A stretch of DNA of 64,000 nt from Arthrobacter sp. B6 (GCF_001663775.1 NZ_KV467168.1:2082870-2146869), one strand, 5' to 3'; counted from the stretch's first letter, positions 33,489 to 42,010 are shown. Notes: generated from the sequence alone by a model not told the origin. Made by a program: numbers and translations.

Positions 33489-33965
33489 ATGGAATCCGTT
33501 AAAGAGACCATCGACGTCGCTGTTCCGGTGCGGACGGCGTACAACCAATGGACGCAGTTTGAGACATTTCCGCAGTTCATGTCCGGCGTCGAATCGGTCA
33601 CCCAACTGACCGACACCACCAATCATTGGGTCACCAGGATCGGCGGCGTGGAGCGTGAATTCGACACCGAAATAGTCGACCAGACGCCCGACGAACGCAT
33701 CGCATGGCGCAGCGTCGACGGGACCTCCCACGCCGGCCTCATCCACTTCACACCGCTGGATGCCGGCAACACCCGAATCTCAGTCCACTTTGAATGGGGA
33801 CCGGAGAATCTCACCGAGAAAGCCGGGGCCGCCCTCAACATCGACAACATGCAGGTGAAGTCCGACATGCGCAAATTCAAGGACTTCATCGAATCCCGGG
33901 GCACCGAGACCGGGGCCTGGCGTGGCGATGTGGACGACACCGGACCCACCGGACAGGCTTTATGA
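33489..33965 (+). CDS. SRPBCC (START-like) domain protein
   Basis: 158 residues. KETIDVAVPVRTAYNQWTQF at the start, IAWRSVDGTSHAGLIHFTPL in the middle and an amphipathic C-terminal helix form the polyketide-cyclase/YndB-type fold that binds hydrophobic ligands. Strong AGGAGGAAG at 33477-33485 fixes ATG 33489. Its divergent neighbour is a stress protein. The ligand is unknown. Confidence 0.85.
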   Translation: MESVKETIDVAVPVRTAYNQWTQFETFPQFMSGVESVTQLTDTTNHWVTRIGGVEREFDTEIVDQTPDERIAWRSVDGTSHAGLIHFTPLDAGNTRISVHFEWGPENLTEKAGAALNIDNMQVKSDMRKFKDFIESRGTETGAWRGDVDDTGPTGQAL

Positions 33966-34072
33966 CACCGCGCGTGACAGTCCCGAACTTCCGGCGTGAT
34001 GACTGCAATGGCTCAAGCTGAACGCCGTCAAACGCTAACGCCTGAGGCAGCGCCCACCCCCCCCACAATGCA

Positions 34073-34138
34073 GCGCGAACGTACACTTGAGGCCCTGGAA
34101 TCTGCGGATTTTGGGGCCTCAAGTGTACGTTCGCGCTG
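34073..34138. repeat. Perfect 24-bp-arm palindrome, GCGCGAACGTAC family
   Basis: Arms 34073-34096 and 34115-34138 match exactly over 24 bases (AGCGCGAACGTACACTTGAG...). The loop resembles that of the copy at 53345-53439 (GAATC...GATTTTGGGGCC in both). It lies between convergent SRPBCC and TetR stops. Confidence 0.92.
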
Positions 34139-34145
34139 TTGGGGC

Positions 34146-34766
34146 TTAGTTGCGGTGGTGTTCGATCAGCCAGGCTGCCATCTGCTGGGCACGCTTGGCG
34201 GCTTGCATGTCACCCTCGGTGGCCGAAACGATGGATCCCTTCATGAGGATGTGCCAGGACCGGGCGAAATCTTCGGTTCGGGCAAGCCCGGCTTCCTCTG
34301 CCAGGCCTTGGACATGGCCGCGGATCCTGGCCAGGTAGTCGATGCTGGCCTGGCCCAGCGGGTGCGCCGGGCCCATCTCCAGCAGGATGTTAATGAAGGA
34401 GCAGGCCTCGAAGTCCTCCCGGAGGAACCAGTCACCGAAGACATCGAAGATCGCCAGCAGTTGCTCAGCGGGCGTGTTCCCGCGGCGCCGCGCTTCGGAG
34501 ACGATTGCATTCACGGTCCACTGCTGATCGCGCTGCTCGAGGAAGGCCAGCACCAGGGCATCCTTCGAGGGGAAGTGCCGGTAAAAGGTGGCTTTGGCAA
34601 CGCCGGACCGTTCGATCAGCTCATTGACGCCGACGTCGCGAACCCCGCGGCGGGAGAAAAGTTCGTAGGCCACGGCCAGGATCCGGCCCACCGCATCGGC
34701 GTGGCCGGTTGCCGCACCCACCTGTGTTTCCACGAGGGACGGAACAGATTCCGGACCTGAACTCAT
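34146..34766 (-). CDS. TetR-family transcriptional regulator
   Basis: About 206 residues. The HTH reads GVRDVGVNELIERSGVAKAT then FYRHFPSKDALVLAFLEQRD, the standard TetR N-domain. The C-terminal ligand domain includes EDFEACSFINILLEMG. ATG 34766 is chosen; a GTG three codons earlier (34775) is possible. An operator-like palindrome lies directly upstream, suggesting self-repression. The exporter at 31063 is a plausible second target. Ligand unknown. Confidence 0.92.
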   Translation of the reverse strand: MSSGPESVPSLVETQVGAATGHADAVGRILAVAYELFSRRGVRDVGVNELIERSGVAKATFYRHFPSKDALVLAFLEQRDQQWTVNAIVSEARRRGNTPAEQLLAIFDVFGDWFLREDFEACSFINILLEMGPAHPLGQASIDYLARIRGHVQGLAEEAGLARTEDFARSWHILMKGSIVSATEGDMQAAKRAQQMAAWLIEHHRN

Positions 34767-34792
34767 CGTGTTCACCAGTTTACGCGAGGTAG

Positions 34793-34806
34793 AGACAGAC
34801 TGGTCT
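34793..34806 (-). promoter_or_regulatory. TetR operator in its own promoter region
   Basis: AGACAGACTGGTCT, with AGAC/GTCT half sites, is the form common to operators of YxxHFxxK-type TetR regulators. It lies 26 bases before the TetR start and could also act on the divergent small gene at 34895. Confidence 0.6.
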
Positions 34807-34894
34807 TACTCGTTGTAATGTTTCTCCTACGCGCAGTGCTTCGACGCCGGTTGGACCATTATTGGCCCGGCCGGTCTGGTGCAAGGAGGCCCCT

Positions 34895-35161
34895 ATGTCA
34901 GCAGAGCGGATGTTCCAAAGCGTGCCCTCGGATCCGGACCTCTGGTTGAACGAAGACTTCGATCCTGCCGATGTCCGGCAGTTTGCGATTGAGTCACTGA
35001 GATGGCAGGCACAGGAGATCATCGACGAAGTGCTCTGCGGAAAATCACCCGGGGAGGAACTGGCCAGGGCAAGGCTGCGTCGCTGCGTGGCACGGCATCC
35101 CGGAGAGCCGGAGCAGGCCCTGCTTGAACAGCTGATGTTCAACCGGGATCTTCCGGTCTAG
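34895..35161 (+). CDS. Small helical protein, partner-type of GAF-ANTAR cluster (paralogue A)
   Basis: 88 residues. The C-terminal half, LRRCVARHPGEPEQALLEQLM, is shared with the 87-residue protein at 36688 (pattern RRC-x-A-x-x-PG-x-PE-x-ALL-x-x-LM). AAGGAGG at 34883 precedes ATG 34895. Its stop overlaps the stop of the convergent GAF-ANTAR gene by four bases. Not recognised as a named family; position suggests a role with the ANTAR regulators. Confidence 0.75.
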   Translation: MSAERMFQSVPSDPDLWLNEDFDPADVRQFAIESLRWQAQEIIDEVLCGKSPGEELARARLRRCVARHPGEPEQALLEQLMFNRDLPV

Positions 35162-35868
35162 AGCGTCAGGCTGCGGTCCACGATCCGGCTGGCGGTTTCA
35201 TGGAGGCCTTCACTGTGGGCACGGGCGTGATTCCTCAGCAGGTTGAACGCCTCCTCCATGCCCACTCCGGCCGTGTGGGCGATGACACCTTTCGCCTGCT
35301 CGATCAGCACGCGGCTATTCAACGCACGCTGCAGCTGCTCATTAACGAGGACCGATTCCCTGATAGTGCGCTCCTGCATCAGGCTGATGGTGGCGACGTC
35401 GGCAAGCGCCTGGCCGATGGCGGCATCCTCCCTCGTCAAGGGACCGGGGGTGGCGCCGAAAAGCCCCATCGCGCCGATGATGCGGGCATGAAGCCGCATC
35501 GGCACCGCGTGTACTGAATGAAAGCCCTGGGAAAGCGCGGCGGCCTTGAAGTCCGGCCAGCGCTCAAGCGCACCAATGTCCTCCACGACGACGGCACGCC
35601 CGGTGGCGTAGCATTCCACGCACGGCCCTGAACCGGCCTGCAGTTGCAGGACTTCCACAAGCTGGCTTTGTTCACTGGTGGATGCCAGGACCTGGAGTTC
35701 GCCGCTGGGATCGGCCAGCACCAGGCCGGCGGCCGCGACGTCGAGGAGCCCCACGGTTTCCTCCACCAAGGTGTGCAGCAGGTCCAGGACATCGTAGTCC
35801 GCAACCAAGGTGTCCGTGAGTTTTACGAACGCCACGCTGACGCGCTCCGCGCGGGTAGTCGTTGCCAT
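35158..35868 (-). CDS. GAF-ANTAR regulator 1 (RNA-binding antiterminator)
   Basis: 236 residues. A GAF sensor domain (LLHTLVEETVGLLDVAAAGLVL...SGPCVECYATGRAVVVEDI) is followed by an ANTAR domain (ALNSRVLIEQAKGVIAHTAGV then AFNLLRNHAR). ANTAR domains bind paired-hexaloop RNA hairpins and prevent transcription termination. ATG 35868 is used; an ATG at 35877 overlaps the upstream GAF-ANTAR stop and could allow coupling. The ligand of GAF is unknown; its Cys residues suggest redox or small-molecule sensing. Confidence 0.88.
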   Translation of the reverse strand: MATTTRAERVSVAFVKLTDTLVADYDVLDLLHTLVEETVGLLDVAAAGLVLADPSGELQVLASTSEQSQLVEVLQLQAGSGPCVECYATGRAVVVEDIGALERWPDFKAAALSQGFHSVHAVPMRLHARIIGAMGLFGATPGPLTREDAAIGQALADVATISLMQERTIRESVLVNEQLQRALNSRVLIEQAKGVIAHTAGVGMEEAFNLLRNHARAHSEGLHETASRIVDRSLTL

Positions 35869-35878
35869 GGGCGCCATT

Positions 35879-36580
35879 TTACTGCAGCAGCGGGCCACCC
35901 GGGCGCCCGCCGCCGGTGTCGGGGGCGAAACTTATTCGGCCTTCAAGAACGGCGTCTGCAGTCTGCCGAAGCGTGAGGTCATGGGCGAAGGCATAAGCGC
36001 GCAGCAACAGCAACGAGTCAGCTGCGGTGGCGCCGGACTGGGCAAGGACCATTCCCGTAGCCTGATGGATCTCACGGCGCGACATGAGGGCCGCCTCCAG
36101 TGCCGGCTCCGTGTCGGGTGAGCTGATCGTGAGGATTTTGCGGAGGAGGTGCCAGGACGTCTGCCATGCGAGGCCTGCGGCTGTCGCCTGTCCGGACCGG
36201 CCCAGCGCTCCCGGCACAGAGTGATACAGCTCCACTACACCCAGGTCCATCGCGCCGACAGTCAGCGGGAAGACAAACATGGCGGCAGCTTCCGTGCCGC
36301 TAATGGCTTTGTGGAAGATGGGCCAGTCGGTGTGTTCTACGGCCTGTACATCGGGGATGAGCACGGGCAGCCGGGTCCGGACCGCCCGCCAACGCGGTCC
36401 TTCGCCGAGGCTGAACTGCAGCTCATCAAGGCGGGCGGCCAAGGGGTCGGACGCACACACAAGGGTTTCAGCAGTGGCGCCGCCAAACAGCGACACCGCT
36501 GCGCCCGTGATGGGCAATTTCTCCAAATAGGGCCCACACAGGTCTTCACCACCCGCAACCAGTCCGGGTGCAACATCCAT
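35879..36580 (-). CDS. GAF-ANTAR regulator 2
   Basis: 233 residues. A GAF-like domain (AAVSLFGGATAETLVCASDPLAARLDE, then SLGEGPRWRAV and VFPLTVGAMDLGVVELYH) is followed by an ANTAR domain (LMSRREIHQATGMVLAQSGATAADSLLLLRAYAFAHDLTLRQTADAVLEG). GEGP replaces the GPC seen in its neighbour. It is transcribed just before regulator 1. A stress-sigma-type promoter (36660-36683) lies 80 bases upstream. Confidence 0.85.
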   Translation of the reverse strand: MDVAPGLVAGGEDLCGPYLEKLPITGAAVSLFGGATAETLVCASDPLAARLDELQFSLGEGPRWRAVRTRLPVLIPDVQAVEHTDWPIFHKAISGTEAAAMFVFPLTVGAMDLGVVELYHSVPGALGRSGQATAAGLAWQTSWHLLRKILTISSPDTEPALEAALMSRREIHQATGMVLAQSGATAADSLLLLRAYAFAHDLTLRQTADAVLEGRISFAPDTGGGRPGGPLLQ

Positions 36581-36659
36581 GCTGAGCCTCTGATCCCTGG
36601 TTCAATCCGCTCTGGCAGGACCGGCTGCTGAACCGGGACCGCGGAGTCGTCACCTTAGG

Positions 36660-36683
36660 ATACCCACCGGCTTCCCAGGAATC
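36660..36683 (-). promoter_or_regulatory. Sigma-B-type promoter before GAF-ANTAR 2
   Basis: On the minus strand: GATT, 14 bases, then GGGTAT. This fits the actinobacterial stress sigma consensus GNNT-N14-16-GGGTAY. The start codon follows about 80 bases later. A single match of low information, but well placed. Confidence 0.5.
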
Positions 36684-36687
36684 ATCC

Positions 36688-36951
36688 TCAGCCACATTCA
36701 GGGCTGTCATCCCCCCATTCCGAATTCACCCGGCTGGAGGTCTCCATCAAGTGGGCGAGCAAGGCCCGCTCGGGCGAACCCGGGTAGTCGGCCAGGCATC
36801 GGCGCAGGTGCAGTTTGATCCCTGCCAGCCCGGGCGAGGCATCTTCAAGGATGGAATTGATGATGTCCAGCGCCTGCACTCCGATTGGAGTGGCCCCGGA
36901 CAATGAGGGGAATTGTGCGGGGGCCGCAGTTTCCGGGTTGAGCGTCATCAT
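36688..36951 (-). CDS. Small helical protein of GAF-ANTAR cluster (paralogue B)
   Basis: 87 residues. The C-terminal half (LRRCLADYPGSPERALLAHLM) is clearly related to paralogue A at 34895. ATG 36951 is chosen: it lies 10 bases after the preceding stop and gives the same length as A; earlier ATGs (36969, 36999) would overlap that gene. Short helical, no membrane segment. Function unknown. Confidence 0.7.
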   Translation of the reverse strand: MMTLNPETAAPAQFPSLSGATPIGVQALDIINSILEDASPGLAGIKLHLRRCLADYPGSPERALLAHLMETSSRVNSEWGDDSPECG

Positions 36952-36961
36952 CGTGTGTCCG

Positions 36962-37201
36962 TCATACATCAGCGCCGCCGCCAAGGTCGAACCGTTCATG
37001 GGTCTCGCCGAAGGGTACGGCCTCGCTGACCGCTACCGTGAAGGTGTCCGGTGCGTGGCGTGTTACGAGAATCCCGCAGTTCCCGCCCTTGGTGGCGTGC
37101 TGGCGCGCCAGGTCCACGGCGGAATTCAAGTAGTCGTCCAGGACGGAAGCGTCCGTCACTTTGACGACATAGGACAGTCCGTCCTCTGTTGTGCTGATCA
37201 T
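36962..37201 (-). CDS. Small hypothetical protein heading the GAF-ANTAR group
   Basis: 79 residues: MISTTEDGLSYVVKVTDASVLDDYLNSAVDLARQHATKGGN, then a beta-rich CGILVTRHAPDTFTVAVSEAVPFGET. An AGGAG lies upstream of ATG 37201. It is followed after 10 bases by paralogue B. No family recognised. The 309 bases between it and panC (37202-37510) show no further gene and probably hold its promoter. Confidence 0.65.
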   Translation of the reverse strand: MISTTEDGLSYVVKVTDASVLDDYLNSAVDLARQHATKGGNCGILVTRHAPDTFTVAVSEAVPFGETHERFDLGGGADV

Positions 37202-37510
37202 CGAAAACTGGCTCCTGGTCTGGGTGTGGCACTGCGGCCGTGAAATGTTGTGGGGGGTGCAGGGGTGCCTGGGGCACGGCTGCACGGGCTGGGCCGGGCA
37301 TCCGGCCGCCGGAAAGCTCAAAAAAGCCAAGGCCGAAAATGGGAGTGTTGTGTGGGTGCCGCCTTGATGTGTGGTCGCTACGCGGGTTCGCCGAAGTGAG
37401 GCGATGCCAGGGTCTGGGGCAACAATTCGAGCATAGCCGACCGGCAGGCCCACCAACAGGGATCAGTGCCCCCTAACCGGCGCCGTCCGGCCCAACAGGC
37501 AGGCCGGGGT

Positions 37511-38440
37511 TCAGGAATTCAGCGGCACGTTGTCGATCAGCCGGACCTGGCCAACCCTGGCCGCGATGATCGCCAGGGCTTCGCCACGGAACGGCGTCTC
37601 CCGGCAGTTCTCGGCCAATGGCTCCAGCGTGAGCGGGTCCACGACTTCGAAGTAGTCCAGCTCGACGAGCCCCTGGGACGCCACCAGCTCCTGGGCAGAC
37701 TCCAGGTCCAGCGGTTCGTGGGCGTTGGCGCGGTCTTCGAGGAGCCGCAGCGCCCGGGACAGAACCAGTGCGGCTTCCCGTTGCCCATCGGAGAGGAAGC
37801 GGTTGCGGCTGGAGAGTGCCAGCCCGTCGGCGGACCGCACCGTTGGCACCCCCACGATCTCCACCGGGAAGTTCAGGTCGGACACCATGCGCCGTACCAG
37901 GGCCAGCTGCTGGGCATCCTTCTGGCCGAAGTACGCACGGTACGCGGGAAGCCCTCCGCCTGCTGAGGACGCAAACGCACCCGACGGCGGCAATCCTGAC
38001 CCGGGAAAGCCATAGTGCAGGAGTTTGGCCACCACGGTGAGGGCGCCGTCGAAATGACCGGGTCTGGAGGCACCTTCCCATTTCTCCCCCAACGGGCCGG
38101 CGGTCACGCGGACCAATGGCTCCCCGCCGGGATACACCTCGTCCACCGACGGTGCGAACGCCAGGTCCACGCCTTCGGCCTCCAGCAGGGCAAGGTCGGC
38201 GTCCAGCGTTCGAGGATAGCGGTCCAGGTCCCCGGCTTCGCCGAACTGCAGCGGGTTAACAAAGATGGACGCCACCACTACGTCGTTCTGTTCGACGGCG
38301 GTACGCGCCAGCTGCGAGTGCCCTTCGTGGAGGGCACCCATGGTGGGTACCAGCCCCTGCGAGGCCCCAGGCTTCTTTATCAGCAGGCGGGCGCTCTCCG
38401 ACCGAAGGTCGGCCGCCGTCGTCACGAGTTTGATGCCCAT
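37511..38440 (-). CDS. panC: Pantothenate synthetase with a central insertion
   Basis: 309 residues. [11 protein letters not shown] (HIGH-like ATP motif), [19 protein letters not shown], and [16 protein letters not shown] then [14 protein letters not shown] are canonical. It joins pantoate and beta-alanine with ATP. Between VVAKLLH and YRAYFGQKD an extra Gly/Pro/Ser-rich stretch of about 22 residues (about 143-166) is present that most PanC lack; it should lie in a surface loop. The start lies two bases beyond the DUF2520 stop. Confidence 0.95.
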   Translation of the reverse strand: MGIKLVTTAADLRSESARLLIKKPGASQGLVPTMGALHEGHSQLARTAVEQNDVVVASIFVNPLQFGEAGDLDRYPRTLDADLALLEAEGVDLAFAPSVDEVYPGGEPLVRVTAGPLGEKWEGASRPGHFDGALTVVAKLLHYGFPGSGLPPSGAFASSAGGGLPAYRAYFGQKDAQQLALVRRMVSDLNFPVEIVGVPTVRSADGLALSSRNRFLSDGQREAALVLSRALRLLEDRANAHEPLDLESAQELVASQGLVELDYFEVVDPLTLEPLAENCRETPFRGEALAIIAARVGQVRLIDNVPLNS

Positions 38441-38442
38441 CG

Positions 38443-39336
38443 TCAGTCTTCCTTAGGTTCGAGGGCGAGGCGCAGCCCGTCCAGTTGGTCCGCCTTCAGC
38501 AGCCCGCGGCTTTCCGCACGGCGGGCCGTGGACCGGGCCATGGCCAGGTACGCCTCCAGCACATCGCCGTTGGCGCCGCCATCGAACTCCCGCAGGGCCT
38601 CGGCGTGCGCGGCCACCGTCCCGACGTCGCCCCGCGCCACCGGTCCGGTCAGCGCGGCTTCGCCTGAGGCGAGGGCGTTCTCCAGGGTGGCCCGCAGCAG
38701 TGGTCCCAGCATCCGTTCCGGCGAGTCCACGCCCACGTCCCGGAGCAGCTGGGACGCCTGCGCCACCAGTGTGACCATGTGGTTGGAGCCGTGGGCAAGG
38801 GCAGCGTGGTACAGGGTCCGGTCCCCCTCGGCGATGGCCACGGGCTCGGCACCCATCTCCACCACCAGCGCCTGGGCGATGGGCAGCATGGCCGCGTCCG
38901 CGGTGACGCCGAAGGTGCAGTCCAGCAGCCGGGTGAGGTCAAGGCTCATGCCGGTGAATGTCATGGCAGGGTGCAGGGCCAGCGGGATGGACCCTGCCGC
39001 CCGCACGGGATGCAGGACGCCGACGCCAAAGCGGCCCGACGTATGTGCCACAAGCTGCCCCGGCTGCCAGGCTCCCAGCTTGGCCAGCCCGTCCACCAGC
39101 CCGGCCAGGGCGTCATCCGGAACGGCGAGCAGCACCAGCTCCGAACGCTCCACGATGTCCTGGATCTCCAGGACCGGCACTCCGGGAAGCAGCGTTTCCG
39201 CCCGGTCGCGGCTCGCGTCGGACACTGCGGAAACCCCGACGACGGCGTGCTCGGCCGAGCGGAGCGCCGCACCGAGCACGGCTCCCACCTTGCCGGCACC
39301 GATGATTCCTACGCCGAGGCGTCCCGGCTTAGCCAT
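38443..39336 (-). CDS. Rossmann-like and DUF2520 domain protein
   Basis: 297 residues. The N-terminal NAD(P)-type Rossmann fold has [17 protein letters not shown]. The C-terminal DUF2520 helical domain includes [10 protein letters not shown] and [16 protein letters not shown]. It resembles ketopantoate/F420-type reductases and is encoded beside panC widely, so a role in pantothenate synthesis (ketopantoate reduction) is plausible but not shown. ATG 39336 overlaps the PH-gene stop by eight bases. Confidence 0.85.
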   Translation of the reverse strand: MAKPGRLGVGIIGAGKVGAVLGAALRSAEHAVVGVSAVSDASRDRAETLLPGVPVLEIQDIVERSELVLLAVPDDALAGLVDGLAKLGAWQPGQLVAHTSGRFGVGVLHPVRAAGSIPLALHPAMTFTGMSLDLTRLLDCTFGVTADAAMLPIAQALVVEMGAEPVAIAEGDRTLYHAALAHGSNHMVTLVAQASQLLRDVGVDSPERMLGPLLRATLENALASGEAALTGPVARGDVGTVAAHAEALREFDGGANGDVLEAYLAMARSTARRAESRGLLKADQLDGLRLALEPKED

Positions 39337-40975
39337 GCTGCTGGCCTTCCTGTTGTTGGGGTCCAGCCGGCATTTCAGGCTCAGCCACCGTGGATGCCCC
39401 GGTTTCATGCCCTGCCACCGGGACGGGAACAACCGGGGCGGGAACAACCGGGGCGGGAGCCACCTGGGCCAGCCACTGTTCGCTGGTTTGGCGTTTGCGG
39501 GCCAGCCTCGCGCGGGCGGCCTGTTCGTCAAAAAGGGTCCTGGCTTCGTCGACGCCGGCCTGGATCAGGCGGGGCGAAACGGGACCGGCGGTGGTGTGCA
39601 GCACGAGGTCGGCCACGCCGAACCGCCTGGCCAGCGGGCCCTGGTGCAGTGCCATGGACTGTGTGCGCTGGTGCGGCAGCACCACGAGCTGCCGCCACCA
39701 GCGGCCGGAGCGGATCAGGAGTGCTGTGGAGGTGGCGGTGTATCCGTTGCGGCGCCATCCCAGTGGCGCCAGGAGCCGGGCACGACGCGGTGTGGTGACA
39801 AAGCCGCCGTCGGAATCGAGCCCGGCGAGCCCTGCGGTGAAGACCCTTCCCGGCTCCGCAGTTCCGGGGTCCGGCAGTACCAGCGACAGCATGCTCATCA
39901 CGTCGGACAGCTTTCCGACGGGCAGCAGGGTGGTGCGGGACGCCGTCTCGCCGTTGCTTCCCGCAGCACCGTACCCGGCCACATTGACCTGGATCCGGTA
40001 CCAGCCGAAGATCCGCCAGAGCGGAGGCTGGGCAACCCGCAGTGCCTGGATCCTCCCGGGCGGAAGCGTCTGGGCCTGGGTGTCCAGCAGCCCGTAACGC
40101 AGCCGGATTCCATCCGGGGATATCGCAGCAGTGAAGTTGTACCCCTTGTTGAAGGAGCCCCAGTAGCTCGCGGCAAGGCCCAGCGCGGCCGGAATCAGGT
40201 AGAAGTAGAACCCGCGGTTCTCCGTTACGGCGGACAAGATCGCGGACGCGATGCCGCCCAGCACCACAAAGAAGCTCTGCTCGCTGAGCAGCAGCGAACC
40301 GACCAGGCGCGACGGCGGCACGGACAGGACCGGAAATTCCGGCGCCTCGGGTGCGGCCTCCTCCGGGCGCTCCGGGTCCCGGACCACGCCGGCGGCGCGG
40401 GCGAGGATGGTGGCACGGAGCTGCCGGGCGTCGTCCATCCGGAGGTAGGCGAGGCGGACGGCTGACTCGCCGGCGTCGGCCACTTCGAACTTGAGCTCGG
40501 CCAGGCCGAAGATCCTGGCGAGCAGCGGCTGCACGATGTCGATGGCCTGGACCCGGTCCAGCCGGGCCTGGCGCTGCTGCCGGAAGATGAAGCCGGTGTT
40601 GACCCGGACGTAGCCGCCGGCCACCTGGTACCGGGTGAAATACCAGGTCAGGATGAAGCCGAGCACTGCTACCAGCAGGACCGTCCCGCCGCCGGCAAGA
40701 AGCCAGGGTATCCGCCCGGCGAAGCCGTCCTCCAGGATGGGCCTGCCCTGCAGCATGCGTTCAAAGAAGTCGCGGCCGAAGAAAAAGCCGATGGCGGCCA
40801 GCGCCACCCAGCCGCGCACAAAAGGCGACGCCGGGTGCACGCGCAGCCACTCGCCGTCGTGCGTTTCCGGTGCGGGCAGCTTTGCGGGCGCCGGCACGAC
40901 GGGCGCGGACCCGGCGTCCGGTTTCCCCGGAAGGGGCGCCGTTCCCGGCTCCGGAACGGGGCCGTCAACCGTCAC
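39329..40975 (-). CDS. Bacterial PH-domain (YdbT-like) membrane protein
   Basis: 548 residues. A Pro-rich lead and two hydrophobic pairs (FVRGWVALAAIGFFFGR; LLAGGGTVLLVAVLGFILTWYF) are followed by three bPH2 repeats, each with a V-R-x-G-x-x-x-R-x-Q-x-x-x-x-x-R-x-Q core (YVRVNTGFIFRQQRQARLDRVQAID; LRYGLLDTQAQTLPPGRIQALRV). Likely a membrane scaffold. It ends with repeated VVPAP units. The GTG start overlaps the preceding PH gene by four bases. Confidence 0.85.
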   Translation of the reverse strand: MTVDGPVPEPGTAPLPGKPDAGSAPVVPAPAKLPAPETHDGEWLRVHPASPFVRGWVALAAIGFFFGRDFFERMLQGRPILEDGFAGRIPWLLAGGGTVLLVAVLGFILTWYFTRYQVAGGYVRVNTGFIFRQQRQARLDRVQAIDIVQPLLARIFGLAELKFEVADAGESAVRLAYLRMDDARQLRATILARAAGVVRDPERPEEAAPEAPEFPVLSVPPSRLVGSLLLSEQSFFVVLGGIASAILSAVTENRGFYFYLIPAALGLAASYWGSFNKGYNFTAAISPDGIRLRYGLLDTQAQTLPPGRIQALRVAQPPLWRIFGWYRIQVNVAGYGAAGSNGETASRTTLLPVGKLSDVMSMLSLVLPDPGTAEPGRVFTAGLAGLDSDGGFVTTPRRARLLAPLGWRRNGYTATSTALLIRSGRWWRQLVVLPHQRTQSMALHQGPLARRFGVADLVLHTTAGPVSPRLIQAGVDEARTLFDEQAARARLARKRQTSEQWLAQVAPAPVVPAPVVPVPVAGHETGASTVAEPEMPAGPQQQEGQQHG

Positions 40976-41484
40976 AGCCCAGCCAGCCTGGCTTCGCCAC
41001 GGGCGGACAGCTGCTCACGCAGGCGTGCGCCTTCGGCGGCCGGCAGCCCGGGGATCAGGGCGTTGGTTCCCGGCGATGCTGTGTGCAGCTTCAGGGTGCA
41101 CAACCCGAGCCCGCGCTCCACGGGTCCGACGCCGATGTCCACGTACTGCATCCGCCCGTACGGGACCACCATGGTGCGCTGGAAGAAGATGCCGCCCCGG
41201 ATCAGGAGGTCATCGTCCCGCTCGGCGTAGCCTATGGCGCGTACCTGGCGCGGGATCAGGACCAGCCGCCAGACCGCCAGGACGAGCGCTGCCGCCGGCA
41301 CCAGGATGGCGAGCCACAGCGGCGGCCACCGCCACCAGCCGAGGAGCACAAGCACCAGCGGCAGGCAGAGGACAAGCACCGTGATGAGGTTCCCGAGGGC
41401 CCACTGCACCAGGCGGACGGTCACGTATTTGGGCGACACCCGCTGCCAGCTGATGCCCGGTGGATCAATCGCCTCGGTATGCAT
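40972..41484 (-). CDS. Bacterial PH-domain (YdbS-like) membrane protein
   Basis: 170 residues. Two membrane helices (LITVLVLCLPLVLVLLGWW and LWLAILVPAAALVLAVWRLVL) precede one bPH2 domain (LLIRGGIFFQRTMVVPYGRMQYVDIGVGPVERGLGL). Encoded with the larger YdbT-like protein as in Bacillus, where the pair relates to envelope stress. It overlaps DUF3180 by 20 bases. Confidence 0.88.
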   Translation of the reverse strand: MHTEAIDPPGISWQRVSPKYVTVRLVQWALGNLITVLVLCLPLVLVLLGWWRWPPLWLAILVPAAALVLAVWRLVLIPRQVRAIGYAERDDDLLIRGGIFFQRTMVVPYGRMQYVDIGVGPVERGLGLCTLKLHTASPGTNALIPGLPAAEGARLREQLSARGEARLAGL

Positions 41485-42007
41485 ATTCGCCTTCCCCTGC
41501 GGCTTCGCCGCGCGGGCTGCGGCCGCGCTGGCCCTCGCCCGGTGTTTCGGTGTCTTCCGGCGGGATCTTGCAGAAGCGCTCCACGAGCAGGCCCACCACG
41601 ATCATCACGAGGCCGCCGCCGGTCTGGGCAAGCGCCAGCCAGGTAATGCCCTGGTCACTGCGCAGGCTCCAGACCCGCAGCTGGTCAAGGAAGATGCCGG
41701 CATGCCAGCCCAGCAGGACCGTGCCGGCGTAGGCGCAGGCCTGGGCCAGGACCAGTGTCCGGGCGGCGAGGATCGGGTCGAGGACCGTCTTCTTCTTGGT
41801 CCTGTCCTTGTTGGCACTGCGCCACCGCAGGATTCGGACGCCAAGGACCAGGGTGATGGCCACGATCACGCCCATGGTGGCCAGTGCCGTGGCGGGCAGG
41901 ACTGGCGTGGCCATGCTGTACCGGTTGGTTACGACGGTGGCGGCCCAGCCGGCAACGGCCAGGATCAGGCCGATGAGCAGCAGGCGCAGCGGGTTGATGG
42001 GTTTCAC
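41465..42007 (-). CDS. DUF3180 membrane protein
   Basis: 180 residues with four hydrophobic segments (LLLIGLILAVAGWAATVV; ALATMGVIVAITLVLGVRIL; TLVLAQACAYAGTVLLGWH; ITWLALAQTGGGLVMIVVGLL). This is the actinobacterial DUF3180 family, regularly found directly after folK. Function unknown. It starts three bases after the folK stop. Confidence 0.88.
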   Translation of the reverse strand: MKPINPLRLLLIGLILAVAGWAATVVTNRYSMATPVLPATALATMGVIVAITLVLGVRILRWRSANKDRTKKKTVLDPILAARTLVLAQACAYAGTVLLGWHAGIFLDQLRVWSLRSDQGITWLALAQTGGGLVMIVVGLLVERFCKIPPEDTETPGEGQRGRSPRGEAAGEGEYAYRGD

Positions 42008-42010
42008 GGC

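Noticed and set aside
34793..34895. A promoter for the 88-residue gene with a stress-sigma -10 box
   Set aside because: A GTTT-like -35 exists near 34819 but no GGGTAT box follows at a proper distance.
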